Shown here one piece after another: positions 17,336-25,467 of a DNA stretch of 64,000 nt; position 1 is the stretch's first letter; each line of letters begins with the position of its first letter. Source of the stretch: Pseudomonas bubulae. GTDB taxonomy: Bacteria; Pseudomonadota; Gammaproteobacteria; Pseudomonadales; Pseudomonadaceae. The translations under genes were made by a program, and so were the position numbers. The notes beneath the pieces were generated by a model. It made no database searches and had not been told where the DNA came from. It was given only the letters and a program-made list of their open reading frames with translations. The stretch lies in assembly GCF_037023725.1 (NCBI RefSeq), contig NZ_CP146077.1, forward strand, positions 4,563,001 through 4,627,000, written 5' to 3'.

Positions 17336-17414
17336 GGCTGCTGTACGCGGGTTGGCGAACCGGTAACATTTAGGAAAACCCGGCAGACCCGAAGATCTCC
17401 CACGCACAGCTGCC
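17336..17414 (-). ncRNA. C4-antisense-like three-way-junction RNA (copy 2)
   Basis: Same architecture as at 16278. GGCAGCUGUGCG pairs with CGUACAGCAGCC (A-A mismatch), enclosing AGAUC-UUCG-GGUCU and a GGGUU/AACCC arm. The arm's loop differs in sequence and length from copy 1 while the stems and the UUCGCCAAC side are kept. Target-like TTTGGCGAC sequences lie at 17485-17497 (upstream) and 17316-17325 (downstream). Confidence 0.62.
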
Positions 17415-17626
17415 ATAGAGCAACGCGAGCAAAATACACGCTCTGCCATATAGAACAATCGCATGCTAACTAAATGTTAAGCAGGTCGCCAAACCCGGCC
17501 GCCTTATCGGCGAACACCGACTATAAGCGTCGTCCCCTCGCCCCAGCAATTGGCAAACCTGTGAGAAAAATCCCGAAAAAACGTGAGCTTGTAGTTTCTG
17601 TAGCCGCTGCCGAGGAACACTGCAAC

Positions 17627-17679
17627 TGTGGGAGCGAGCCTGCTCGCGAAGGTCGTTCGCGAGCAGGCTCGCTCCCACA
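17627..17679. repeat. Perfect paired REP palindrome (2)
   Basis: Identical over 53 bp to the element at 16568, with 24-nt arms and a GGTCG loop. Part of the second duplication unit. Confidence 0.9.
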
Positions 17680-17736
17680 AATAGGGCTTGACCTGCAACA
17701 GAGTATCTACAGAGATTGCGCAGTACACGCGAACCG

Positions 17737-18038
17737 AACAGGCCGGCCGGTCGGCCGCCTCGGGACGCAGTGCTTTTGATCTGCCCGCCCCTTCGGGAGG
17801 CCGAGAGGAGGTTCTGAGGAGTGGGTCGACCGGCATGGATGCCGGGAGAGCCGCGATGGGCCAAGGATGGCCCGTGGCGGCGGGCCCACGGAGCAGAGCC
17901 GGAGCGAGGGAACCTGAGCGCAGCGAAGGCCGTACGCCGGGGCAAGCCTTTTTGGTTACTTTTTCGGCGTCTGGAAAAAGTGACTCGCTGTAAGAGCGAA
18001 ACCAATATCTCGGTTAGACACGAATGCCGGATATGTAC
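17737..18038 (+). repeat. ~300-bp structured dispersed repeat, copy C
   Basis: 302 bp, nearly identical to copy B. One change makes GGGCCAAGGATGGCCC, which breaks one pair of a central palindrome. The 3' hairpins are as in B. Confidence 0.92.
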
Positions 18039-18069
18039 TCAACGTTCCAGTGAAACAAACAAGATCAAA

Positions 18070-18135
18070 CAGCCGTAAACCCTGAAAACCTGGTGTAACT
18101 GACACAACCCATTGCCTGATTTTGCGACGACTTCG
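18070..18135 (+). repeat. 66-bp tail repeat (1)
   Basis: The sequence from CAGCCGTAAACCCTGA to GACGACTTCG follows copy C and recurs after copy D at 18641 with one difference. It marks the unit duplicated between C and D. Confidence 0.85.
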
Positions 18136-18201
18136 TCGGAGTGCCGCATCACGCCGAACGCAGCCTTCGTTCCTCGGCAGCTGCTACAGGAACACTGCAA
18201 C

Positions 18202-18254
18202 TGTGGGAGCGAGCCTGCTCGCGAAGGTCGTTCGCGAGCAGGCTCGCTCCCACA
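18202..18254. repeat. Perfect paired REP palindrome (3)
   Basis: Third identical 53-bp inverted REP pair. It precedes copy D at the same spacing as in B and C. Confidence 0.9.
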
Positions 18255-18311
18255 AATAGGGCTTGACCTGCAACAGAGTATCTACAGAGATTGCGCAGTA
18301 CACGCGAACGG

Positions 18312-18613
18312 AACAGGCCGGCCGGTCGGCCGCCTCGGGGCGTTGTGCACTTGATCTGCCCGCCCCTTCGGGAGGCCGAGAGGAGGTTATGGGGAGTGGG
18401 TCGACCGGCATGGATGCCGGGAGAGCCGCGATGGGCCATGGATGGCCCGTGGCGGCGGGCCCACGGAGCAGGACCGGAGCGAGGGAACCTGAGCGCAGCG
18501 AAGGCCGTACGCCGGGGCAAGCCTTTTTGGTTACTTTTTCGGCGTCTGGAAAAAGTGACTCGCTGTAAGAGCGAAACCAATATCTCGGTTAGACACGAAT
18601 GCCGGATATGTAC
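18312..18613 (+). repeat. ~300-bp structured dispersed repeat, copy D
   Basis: 302 bp. The 5' third reads GGGGCGTTGTGCACTTG, like copy E, while the 3' third has the ACTTTTTC/GAAAAAGT and CGCT-GTAAG-AGCG hairpins of B and C. It is therefore a mosaic between subfamilies. Confidence 0.92.
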
Positions 18614-18640
18614 TCAACACACCAGTCAAACAAGATCAAA

Positions 18641-18706
18641 CAGCCGTAAACCCTGAGAACCTGGTGTAACTGACACAACCCATTGCCTGATTTTGCGACG
18701 ACTTCG
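18641..18706 (+). repeat. 66-bp tail repeat (2)
   Basis: Second copy of the 18070 tail, ending 15 bp from the acpH stop codon. Confidence 0.85.
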
Positions 18707-18720
18707 CCCCTCGTCAGCGG

Positions 18721-19308
18721 CTACGGACATCCCTTCCGGTAACAACCCGCCGCAAATACCTGCAACTGCGGATAAAACGCCCGAAAATCCTCGCTCAGAG
18801 GTTCATACAACGCCTTCAAGTCCTGCATCGCCCCGGCCAGTTCCTCGGGGCGCGACAAGCGCCGGGCTATACCATTGAACACCTGCTCCAGCACGGCAAA
18901 ATCCCGATACGAACCCAACCAGTCATGGGCCGCCATGTGCGGCGCAATCGTGGCAAGCCGCCGTGGCAGCTGTTGTTCGGCCACCAGCACCCGGTAAAAA
19001 TCCGAGGTAAAACGCTCCAGCGGCCCTTCAGCATACTGCCCCCAGTCCCGCGCCAGGCAATGGTCAAAAAACACGTCCAGCACAATGCCCGCATACCGCC
19101 GGCGAGTATGGGCAAATCGCGACAACGACTGATCAACCAGGGGGTGGTTGTCAGTAAAGACATCAATGCTGCGGTGCAGCGCTATACCGTGTTCAATGTC
19201 CGCGCTGTATTGGCCATGCAGCCGCCCTTTGACAAAATCGCCATAAAGACTGCCCAGCATTTCTTCCGGGCGCTGACCGCCAAGGTGCAGATGTGCGAGA
19301 TAATTCAT
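18721..19308 (-). CDS. acpH: Acyl carrier protein phosphodiesterase AcpH
   Basis: 195 residues beginning MNYLAHLHLGG, the diagnostic AcpH opening. It has GSLYGDFVKG, HRSIDVFTDNHP and VLDVFFDHCLARDW metal-binding motifs. The enzyme removes phosphopantetheine from holo-ACP. It lies at the edge of the repeat region, is divergent from the arsR gene, and shows no sign of damage. Confidence 0.9.
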   Translation of the reverse strand: MNYLAHLHLGGQRPEEMLGSLYGDFVKGRLHGQYSADIEHGIALHRSIDVFTDNHPLVDQSLSRFAHTRRRYAGIVLDVFFDHCLARDWGQYAEGPLERFTSDFYRVLVAEQQLPRRLATIAPHMAAHDWLGSYRDFAVLEQVFNGIARRLSRPEELAGAMQDLKALYEPLSEDFRAFYPQLQVFAAGCYRKGCP

Positions 19309-19334
19309 GGGCGCAGTTTAGCACTGCCACACCA

Positions 19335-19440
19335 ATATCGTTATAACCCGATATATCGATTTGAGCTGATCTAAGATCGAAATCATATTTGTATATCGCG
19401 ATATAACGATTTAAAGTTCGCCTCATCGCGATATAACGTT
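19335..19440. promoter_or_regulatory. Cluster of TATATCG palindromes, candidate ArsR operators
   Basis: AATATCGTTAT (19334), CGATATATCG (19349-19358), the perfect 14-bp TATATCGCGATATA (19392-19405) and ATCGCGATATAACG (19425-19438) crowd the gap between acpH and the ArsR gene. Three sites share a GATATAACG or ATATCG half. This is a typical autoregulation layout for an ArsR-family repressor. Confidence 0.65.
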
Positions 19441-19447
19441 GTACCCA

Positions 19448-19765
19448 ATGAGCACTGCAACCATGACGATCGACCTCGACGAAATAATAAAAGCCCTGGC
19501 ACACCCAGTACGCCGAGAAATTCTCAACGCTCTGAAAAACCCTGATGCCTCGTTCCCTGACCAGGTCCACTCCACCGAACATGGTGTGTGTGCCGGGCAG
19601 TTTGATCAGCTCTGCGGCCTTTCGCAGTCCACGGTTTCTGCCCATCTCGCAACGCTGCAGCGAGCGGGCCTGATTACCAGCCAAAAACACGGTCAGTGGC
19701 ACTTTTTCAAACGTAATGAGGAAACCATCAAGGTCTTCCTCGAAAAAATCAGCCAAGAGCTTTAA
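19448..19765 (+). CDS. ArsR-family transcriptional regulator
   Basis: 105-residue winged-helix regulator. N-terminal IIKALAHPVRREILNAL and the recognition helix QLCGLSQSTVSAHLATLQ are typical. There is no CxC metal-binding motif; the single Cys in VCAGQFDQLCG is not in the classical metal position. The signal is therefore unknown. The ATG at 19448 is taken over the TTG at 19439; MTIDLDE at 19463 is also possible. The MFS gene starts 10 bp after its stop. Confidence 0.88.
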   Translation: MSTATMTIDLDEIIKALAHPVRREILNALKNPDASFPDQVHSTEHGVCAGQFDQLCGLSQSTVSAHLATLQRAGLITSQKHGQWHFFKRNEETIKVFLEKISQEL

Positions 19766-19775
19766 AAGGACTTCC

Positions 19776-20942
19776 ATGCCCCTCTCGCTACTCATTCTGG
19801 CGCTCAGCGCTTTCGCCATCGGGACCACCGAGTTTGTGATCATGGGCTTGCTGCCTGATGTCGCAACCGACCTTGGTGTATCCATTCCCGGTGCCGGCTG
19901 GCTGGTAACCGGCTACGCGCTGGGCGTGGCCATCGGTGCGCCGTTTATGGCGCTGGCCACGGCCAGGTTGCCGCGCAAGGCCGCCCTGGTAGCGTTGATG
20001 GTGATATTCATCATCGGCAACCTGCTCTGTGCCCTGGCCAGTGATTACAACGTGCTGATGTTTGCCCGTGTTGTCACTGCCCTGTGCCACGGCGCGTTCT
20101 TCGGTATTGGTTCGGTCGTGGCCGCAGGCCTGGTACCTGCCAACAAGCGCGCGTCTGCCGTGGCCCTGATGTTTACCGGCCTGACCCTGGCCAACGTGCT
20201 CGGCGTTCCCCTGGGCACTGCTCTGGGCCAGGCAGCTGGATGGCGCTCGACGTTTTTTGCCGTCACCGTGATCGGTGTCGTGGCATTGATCGGCCTGATC
20301 CGCTTTCTGCCAGCCAAGCGTGACGAGGAAAAACTCGACATGCGTGCCGAACTGGCCGCGCTCAAAGGCGCAGGCATCTGGCTGTCGCTGAGCATGACTG
20401 CGCTGTTTTCCGCGTCGATGTTCACCCTGTTCACTTATGTCGCGCCCCTGCTCGGTGATGTCACCGGCGTTTCGCCAAGCGGCGTGACCTGGACTCTGCT
20501 GCTGATCGGCCTTGGCCTGACGGTGGGCAATATCATCGGTGGCAAGCTGGCGGACAAACGCCTGGCCGCAACGCTGATCGGTGTGTTTATCGCGATGGCG
20601 GTGATGTCCACCGTACTGACCTGGACCAGCGTCGCGGTGATCCCGACTGAAATCACCCTGTTTTTGTGGGCTGCGGCTTCATTCGCTGCCGTACCGGCGC
20701 TGCAAATCAATGTCGTGACCTTCGGCAAGGCTGCCCCGAACCTGGTTTCAACCCTGAATATCGGCGCATTCAACGTCGGCAATGCACTCGGCGCCTGGGT
20801 TGGCGGCAGTGTCATCGCCCACGGCTTCGGCCTCACCAGCGTTCCACTGGCCGCTGCCGCACTGGCAATACTGGCACTGCTGGTGACGCTGATCACTTTC
20901 CGCCAGGGCGGCAATTCCGAACTGGCTACTGCTACTAACTGA
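19776..20942 (+). CDS. MFS transporter, AraJ/arabinose-efflux type
   Basis: 388-residue 12-segment major facilitator. The opening FAIGTTEFVIMGLLPDVA is characteristic of the DHA1 AraJ/YdhP group. RVVTALCHGAFFGIGSVVAA is the conserved central motif. AAAAGGA precedes the ATG at 19776. It sits between arsR and xenB, all same strand and close, so an efflux function induced with the reductase is likely; the substrate is unknown. Confidence 0.9.
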   Translation: MPLSLLILALSAFAIGTTEFVIMGLLPDVATDLGVSIPGAGWLVTGYALGVAIGAPFMALATARLPRKAALVALMVIFIIGNLLCALASDYNVLMFARVVTALCHGAFFGIGSVVAAGLVPANKRASAVALMFTGLTLANVLGVPLGTALGQAAGWRSTFFAVTVIGVVALIGLIRFLPAKRDEEKLDMRAELAALKGAGIWLSLSMTALFSASMFTLFTYVAPLLGDVTGVSPSGVTWTLLLIGLGLTVGNIIGGKLADKRLAATLIGVFIAMAVMSTVLTWTSVAVIPTEITLFLWAAASFAAVPALQINVVTFGKAAPNLVSTLNIGAFNVGNALGAWVGGSVIAHGFGLTSVPLAAAALAILALLVTLITFRQGGNSELATATN

Positions 20943-20962
20943 TCCTTGAGAGGGCTGCATAA

Positions 20963-22012
20963 ATGACGACGATTTTCGATCCGATCAAGTTGGGCGACCT
21001 CGAACTGCCCAACCGCATCATCATGGCTCCGCTGACCCGCTGCCGCGCCAGCGAAGGTCGGGTACCTAATGCCCTGATGGCTGAATACTACGTTCAACGC
21101 GCCTCTGCCGGCCTGATCCTGAGCGAGGCCACATCGGTCACGCCTATGGGCGTCGGCTACCCTGACACTCCGGGCATCTGGGCCGACGACCAGGTACGCG
21201 GCTGGACCAACATCACCCGGGCCGTACACGCCGCCGGTGGCCGGATTGCGCTGCAGTTGTGGCATGTAGGCCGCATCTCGCATCCGATGTACCTGAACGG
21301 TGAAACGCCGGTTGCACCCAGCGCCATTGCGGCCAAGGGCCATGTTAGCCTGGTGCGCCCGAAGGTTGATTTCCCGACGCCTCGCGCGCTGGAAACTGCC
21401 GAGATCGCCGATATTGTCGAGGCCTACCGCACAGGCGCAGAAAACGCCAAGGCTGCCGGTTTTGATGGCGTCGAGATCCATGGTGCAAATGGCTACCTGC
21501 TCGACCAGTTCCTGCAAAGCAGCACCAACAAACGTACCGACCAGTACGGCGGCGGCATAGAGAACCGTGCGCGCCTGTTGCTGGAAGTTACCGACGCCGC
21601 CATTGAAGTCTGGGGTGCCGGCCGGGTTGGCGTGCATTTGTCGCCACGGGCCGACCTGCACGACATGGGCGATGAAAACCTGGCCGAAACCTTTGGTTAT
21701 GTCGCCCGCGAACTGGGCAAACGCGGTATTGCCTACATCTGTGCGCGCGAGCATGAAGCTGCCGACAGCCTGGGCCCGCAACTCAAGCAAGCCTTCGGTG
21801 GCCCGTACATCGTCAATGAGAGCTTCACCAAAGACAGTGCCAATGCCTGGCTGGCAGCAGGCAAGGCCGATGCCGTCGCATTCGGCGTGCCGTTTATCGC
21901 CAACCCTGATCTGCCCGCACGCTTGAAGGCCGATGCGCCGCTCAATGAGGCGCACCCGGAAACCTTCTACGTCAATGGCGCAGTGGGCTATATCGACTAT
22001 CCAGTACTCTGA
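20963..22012 (+). CDS. xenB: Xenobiotic reductase B-type NADH:flavin oxidoreductase
   Basis: 349-residue Old Yellow Enzyme family flavoprotein that reduces activated alkenes, nitroesters or nitroaromatics. MTTIFDPIKLGDLELPNRII and APLTRCRASEGRVPNALMAE match Pseudomonas XenB closely. HGANGYLLDQFLQS and the RTDQYGG motif bind FMN. It is 20 bp after the MFS gene, forming an ArsR-controlled electrophile/efflux unit. NemA is an alternative name. Confidence 0.88.
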   Translation: MTTIFDPIKLGDLELPNRIIMAPLTRCRASEGRVPNALMAEYYVQRASAGLILSEATSVTPMGVGYPDTPGIWADDQVRGWTNITRAVHAAGGRIALQLWHVGRISHPMYLNGETPVAPSAIAAKGHVSLVRPKVDFPTPRALETAEIADIVEAYRTGAENAKAAGFDGVEIHGANGYLLDQFLQSSTNKRTDQYGGGIENRARLLLEVTDAAIEVWGAGRVGVHLSPRADLHDMGDENLAETFGYVARELGKRGIAYICAREHEAADSLGPQLKQAFGGPYIVNESFTKDSANAWLAAGKADAVAFGVPFIANPDLPARLKADAPLNEAHPETFYVNGAVGYIDYPVL

Positions 22013-22047
22013 GTACTGAGCCTGGCACGGCCAGGTGACTGCACCAC

Positions 22048-22084
22048 GCAAAACGCCCGAGACCAATGGCCTTGGGCGTTTTGC
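22048..22084 (+). terminator. Terminator after xenB
   Basis: GCAAAACGCCC and GGGCGTTTTGC form an 11-bp stem with a 15-nt loop, with T residues within the distal arm. It lies 36 bp after the xenB stop. Confidence 0.75.
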
Positions 22085-22126
22085 TATAACCGTTTAAACA
22101 TCACCGCCCGGACCTTTTTTGCGGGC

Positions 22127-22260
22127 AAAAAAAAGGGGCGGTTTGACCCGCCCACATTTTTTCCCTAGTCCCTTTTGTTCCTTCTCATCATCCTGATGAA
22201 TCGCTTCCCGCGATGTCCGTCTGCGTTCTTCCTTGAGCGCCGTATCGATCCGTCGATACA
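22127..22260 (-). ncRNA. rsmZ: RsmZ regulatory small RNA
   Basis: About 134 nt on the minus strand. It starts UGUAUCGACGGAUCGAUAC, has the conserved AGCGAUUCAUCAGGAUGAUG core, and carries at least six GGA motifs in loops or linkers (ACGGAUC, CAAGGAAG, GACGGAC, GCGGGAAGC, CAGGAUG, AAGGAAC), the hallmark of RsmA/CsrA-sequestering RNAs. It ends in GGGCGG-GUCAAA-CCGCCC followed by eight U. It lies downstream of rpoS as in other pseudomonads. A -10 box TAGTAT precedes the start. Confidence 0.92.
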
Positions 22261-22432
22261 GTTCAAATACTAGAGTTTTATAGGATTGCTGCAAGCGCGG
22301 ATGTTATGAGTATTTATTACACAAACTGCCCAACTAAAAATATAAATACGTTATATTTCAATGACTTATGAGTTAAGCACTGTTACACAAAGGCGTTTGC
22401 CCTTTATTGCCAAGCCCTTGGCTTACGTAAAA

Positions 22433-22450
22433 AGTAAGTAAAGGCTTACA
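22433..22450 (-). promoter_or_regulatory. GacA-box upstream activating sequence of rsmZ
   Basis: On the minus strand TGTAAG-CCTTTA-CTTACT, one base off the TGTAAG-N6-CTTACA consensus, centred about 181 bp upstream of the rsmZ start. That is the position known for the GacA-dependent element. The rest of the rpoS-rsmZ gap (22261-22596) is AT-rich with no open gene. Confidence 0.88.
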
Positions 22451-22596
22451 GCAAGCCACAGGCAATAACCTATCTCGTCCGTGACATTCCATTTCAAAGC
22501 CGATTAAATAAACAATTAGTTCAAGTTTGTATAACAACAAGGTCCATATTGTTGTCAAATTCGCACTACCGGGCATCACTCAAAACAAACACCCAC

Positions 22597-22625
22597 AAAA
22601 AACCCCGATTAGTTCGGGGTTTTTT
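22597..22625 (-). terminator. rpoS terminator
   Basis: AAAAAACCCCG and its complement CGGGGTTTTTT with a short loop form a bidirectional intrinsic terminator 17 bp beyond the rpoS stop codon. Confidence 0.9.
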
Positions 22626-22641
22626 GTCAGCCGTTCGCGGA

Positions 22642-23646
22642 TTACTGGAACAGCGACTCGCTCGACAGGCCGTTGCGTTCAAGAATTTCTCGCAAGCGCT
22701 TGAGCCCTTCAACCTGGATCTGGCGCACACGCTCACGGGTCAGGCCAATTTCCAGCCCTACATCCTCAAGAGTGCTGCTCTCATGGCCACGCAGCCCGAA
22801 ACGGCGAATCACCACTTCACGCTGCTTGTCTGTGAGCTCGGACAACCACTGATCGATACTTTGCGACAAGTCATCGTCCTGAAGCAGCTCACAAGGGTCT
22901 GTGGGCCTGTCATCCGTCAGGGTATCAAGCAGGGTTTTGTCAGAGTCCGGCCCCAAAGACACGTCTACCGAAGACACGCGTTCATTAAGCCCAAGCATGC
23001 GCTTGACCTCGGCGACCGGTTTTTCGAGCAGATTGGCGATTTCTTCAGGAGAGGGTTCGTGATCGAGCTTTTGCGTGAGTTCGCGCGCGGCTCGCAGGTA
23101 GACGTTCAGCTCTTTTACAACGTGGATCGGCAAACGGATGGTGCGGGTCTGGTTCATGATCGCCCGTTCAATCGTTTGGCGGATCCACCAGGTGGCGTAG
23201 GTCGAGAAGCGAAACCCTCGTTCGGGATCGAATTTCTCGACAGCCCGGATCAGGCCCAGGTTGCCTTCTTCGATCAGGTCAAGCAATGACAAACCACGGT
23301 TGACGTAACGTCGGGCAATTTTCACCACCAGCCGCAGGTTGCTTTCTATCATTCGCTTGCGCCCGGCCGGGTCGCCGCTTTGCGACAAACGCGCAAAATG
23401 GACTTCTTCTGCCGGAGAGAGTAACGGGGAAAAGCCGATTTCATTGAGGTACAACTGGGTCGCATCAAGGGCCCGCGTGTAGTCAATGTACTTGTGCTGT
23501 TTTGTAGCAGCTGCTTTTTTGGACTTGGTTCTAGCTGTAGGGGGCGAATCGTCTTCTTCTGACATCAAGTCGCTATCGATGCTGGAGTCCATAAGGAGCA
23601 CCTCATCGTCGATGTCAAACCCCGGCGCTTCTTTGTTGAGAGCCAT
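22642..23646 (-). CDS. rpoS: RNA polymerase sigma factor RpoS
   Basis: 334-residue stationary-phase and stress sigma factor, full length. Region 1.2-2 includes [17 protein letters not shown] and [20 protein letters not shown], region 2.4 [18 protein letters not shown], region 4.2 [20 protein letters not shown]. It has the acidic N-terminus typical of pseudomonad RpoS. It follows nlpD by about 106 bp, where its main promoter is usually found inside or after nlpD, and precedes rsmZ. Confidence 0.97.
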   Translation of the reverse strand: MALNKEAPGFDIDDEVLLMDSSIDSDLMSEEDDSPPTARTKSKKAAATKQHKYIDYTRALDATQLYLNEIGFSPLLSPAEEVHFARLSQSGDPAGRKRMIESNLRLVVKIARRYVNRGLSLLDLIEEGNLGLIRAVEKFDPERGFRFSTYATWWIRQTIERAIMNQTRTIRLPIHVVKELNVYLRAARELTQKLDHEPSPEEIANLLEKPVAEVKRMLGLNERVSSVDVSLGPDSDKTLLDTLTDDRPTDPCELLQDDDLSQSIDQWLSELTDKQREVVIRRFGLRGHESSTLEDVGLEIGLTRERVRQIQVEGLKRLREILERNGLSSESLFQ

Positions 23647-23752
23647 TGCAATAGTCCTTTGTTGAGTTCGACCTCAAGCTCAAGCCTCGCCTTAATCCCT
23701 GGCAACGCTGGAGCCTGTTCCTTATCCACATCAGGAACAGGCTGGTAACCGA

Positions 23753-24580
23753 TCAACGGCGAGGAAGGAATTGCAATGGATCTACAGGTTTACCTTGGCG
23801 GCGAATCTCAAAGTGAAGTTTCACCCGGTCTGTACCAGTTGACCCCATTTCGGCAATTGTCTGTCCGACCTTGACCTGCTGCCCCTCCCGAACCAAAAGC
23901 CTGCGGTTGTGACCGTAGGCACTGACGTAGGTATCACTGTGTTTGATGATGATCAGTTCGCCGTAGCCCCTCAATCCACTGCCAGCGTATACAACCGAAC
24001 CATCAGACGCAGCTAAAACAGGCTGTCCCAAATCGCCGGCGATATCAATACCTTTATTCAAACTACCGTTTGAAGAGAATTTTCCGATCAAAATGCCATT
24101 TGAGGGCCATCCCCACCCCTTGGGAGCAGGGCCTGCCGGCATCGGGGCAACCGCTGCGGGGGCACTTGCAGCCGTGGCGGAACGCTTGATAACCGTGGTT
24201 TTGCTGCCCGAAGAGGATGACACAACGGTGGTGGTCGAGCCGCCTGCAGGCTGGGTGCCTGAGCGCCCGTCAAAGCGGATGACCTGGCCCGGGACGATGG
24301 TGAACGGGGCGGCAATATTGTTGCGTGCAGCCAGGGCCTTCCAGTCCCACCCATAACGAAAGGCAATCGAGAACAAAGTGTCGCCGCGACGCACCGCGTA
24401 TTGCCCGGTGGTCACGGCCGGGCGCTGGGCCACGCCGTTACGGTCAACGACATTCACGCCATTTTTGGGGGTGCTGGAGCACGCTGCCAACAAAGCCAGT
24501 GTGGTACTCAGAAATAGACCAACCACCAGTCTCTGAAAGCTTTTGCTGCTCTTACGCTGCGCAATGACTGTGAGACTCAC
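23753..24580 (-). CDS. nlpD: NlpD/LppB murein hydrolase activator lipoprotein
   Basis: 275 residues. The lipoprotein signal has lipobox LLAAC (Cys34), followed by a LysM domain (~YAVRRGDTLFSIAFRYGW) and a C-terminal M23/LytM domain. The metal site is degenerate: NKGIDIAG has Asn where active M23 enzymes have His, as in E. coli NlpD, so it is an amidase activator rather than a peptidase. The start is taken as GTG at 24580 (read as MSLTVIAQRK), matching relatives; GGAG is upstream. It is cotranscribed with pcm and rpoS. Confidence 0.9.
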   Translation of the reverse strand: MSLTVIAQRKSSKSFQRLVVGLFLSTTLALLAACSSTPKNGVNVVDRNGVAQRPAVTTGQYAVRRGDTLFSIAFRYGWDWKALAARNNIAAPFTIVPGQVIRFDGRSGTQPAGGSTTTVVSSSSGSKTTVIKRSATAASAPAAVAPMPAGPAPKGWGWPSNGILIGKFSSNGSLNKGIDIAGDLGQPVLAASDGSVVYAGSGLRGYGELIIIKHSDTYVSAYGHNRRLLVREGQQVKVGQTIAEMGSTGTDRVKLHFEIRRQGKPVDPLQFLPRR

Positions 24581-24717
24581 CCGCCGCTCCCTTTGAAGAT
24601 GGCTAAATAGTAAAACGCCAGTACTGGCCATGGTTTGCAGCAAGTATAACTGGCTATAGGGCTTTTACAGACTGTAAAGCCGATTGATAAACACAGCGTA
24701 TAAAACATACACACATA

Positions 24718-24732
24718 CCGGGCAGAGCCCGG
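24718..24732 (-). terminator. Possible terminator/attenuator after pcm
   Basis: A compact CCGGGC-AGA-GCCCGG hairpin lies 58 bp downstream of the pcm stop, followed on the minus strand by a T-rich but interrupted tract. It may reduce readthrough into nlpD. Confidence 0.4.
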
Positions 24733-24789
24733 GTGATGGGCTTTATGACCCGTACCCTGCCCCAAAATTCACCCGATACGTACAAAGAC

Positions 24790-25467
24790 TCAGGCCAGCG
24801 GCCCGTTGAGCAGCGGCACAAAGCGTACATTACCGATCACCCGCCGGGCGAAACCGTGCTCTTCGCGCACGATCAACATCAACTGCTGCATCTCGCCGGC
24901 ACCCACCGGGATCACCAGGCGCCCGCCAGGGGCCAGTTGGTCGAGCAGTGCCTGCGGCACATCAGTGGCTACAGCGGTGACGATAATGCCGTTGTAAGGC
25001 GCCAGCGCAGGCCAGCCCTCCCACCCATCGCCCCAGCGGAACACCACATTGCGCAGGTTGAGCTCAAGCAATCGCTCCTTGGCCCGGTCCTGCAGCACCT
25101 TGATGCGCTCGACCGAAAAAATCCGCTCGACCAGCTGCGACAGCACGGCGGTCTGGTACCCCGAACCGGTGCCGATCTCCATGACCTTGTCCAGCGGCCC
25201 GTCCTCAAGCAACAGCTCGCTCATGCGCGCCACCATGTAAGGCTGGGAGATGGTCTGGTTATTGCCGATCGGCAGCGCCGTATCTTCGTACGCCCTGTGC
25301 GCCAGGGCTTCATCCACAAACAGATGACGTGGCGTGCGGCGAATGACCTCGAGCACGTTCTGGTTAACGATGCCCTCTTCACGCAGGCGCTGAATCAGCC
25401 GCTCACGGGTGCGCTCAGAGGTCATGCCAATGCCGCGGTGCATCATGCCATCCTGCTCGCGCGCCAT
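24790..25467 (-). CDS. pcm: Protein-L-isoaspartate O-methyltransferase
   Basis: 225 residues. It repairs isoaspartyl damage using S-adenosylmethionine. Motif [18 protein letters not shown] binds [19 protein letters not shown] and GGRLVIPVG are diagnostic. The start at 25467 (MAREQDG) overlaps the surE stop by one base (TGATG). [10 protein letters not shown], 14 codons in, is an alternative start that would match shorter relatives. Confidence 0.93.
   Translation of the reverse strand: MAREQDGMMHRGIGMTSERTRERLIQRLREEGIVNQNVLEVIRRTPRHLFVDEALAHRAYEDTALPIGNNQTISQPYMVARMSELLLEDGPLDKVMEIGTGSGYQTAVLSQLVERIFSVERIKVLQDRAKERLLELNLRNVVFRWGDGWEGWPALAPYNGIIVTAVATDVPQALLDQLAPGGRLVIPVGAGEMQQLMLIVREEHGFARRVIGNVRFVPLLNGPLA

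Noticed and set aside
16445..18656. Several 100-180-codon frames in the ~300-bp repeats, containing AREPERSEGR-like strings
   Set aside because: They recur on both strands of every copy, shift frame between copies, and the stems show RNA-like rather than codon-like conservation.
22094..22294. 66-codon minus-strand reading frame over the rsmZ locus
   Set aside because: It runs through a strong terminator and coincides with the GGA-rich rsmZ RNA; no ribosome site fits.
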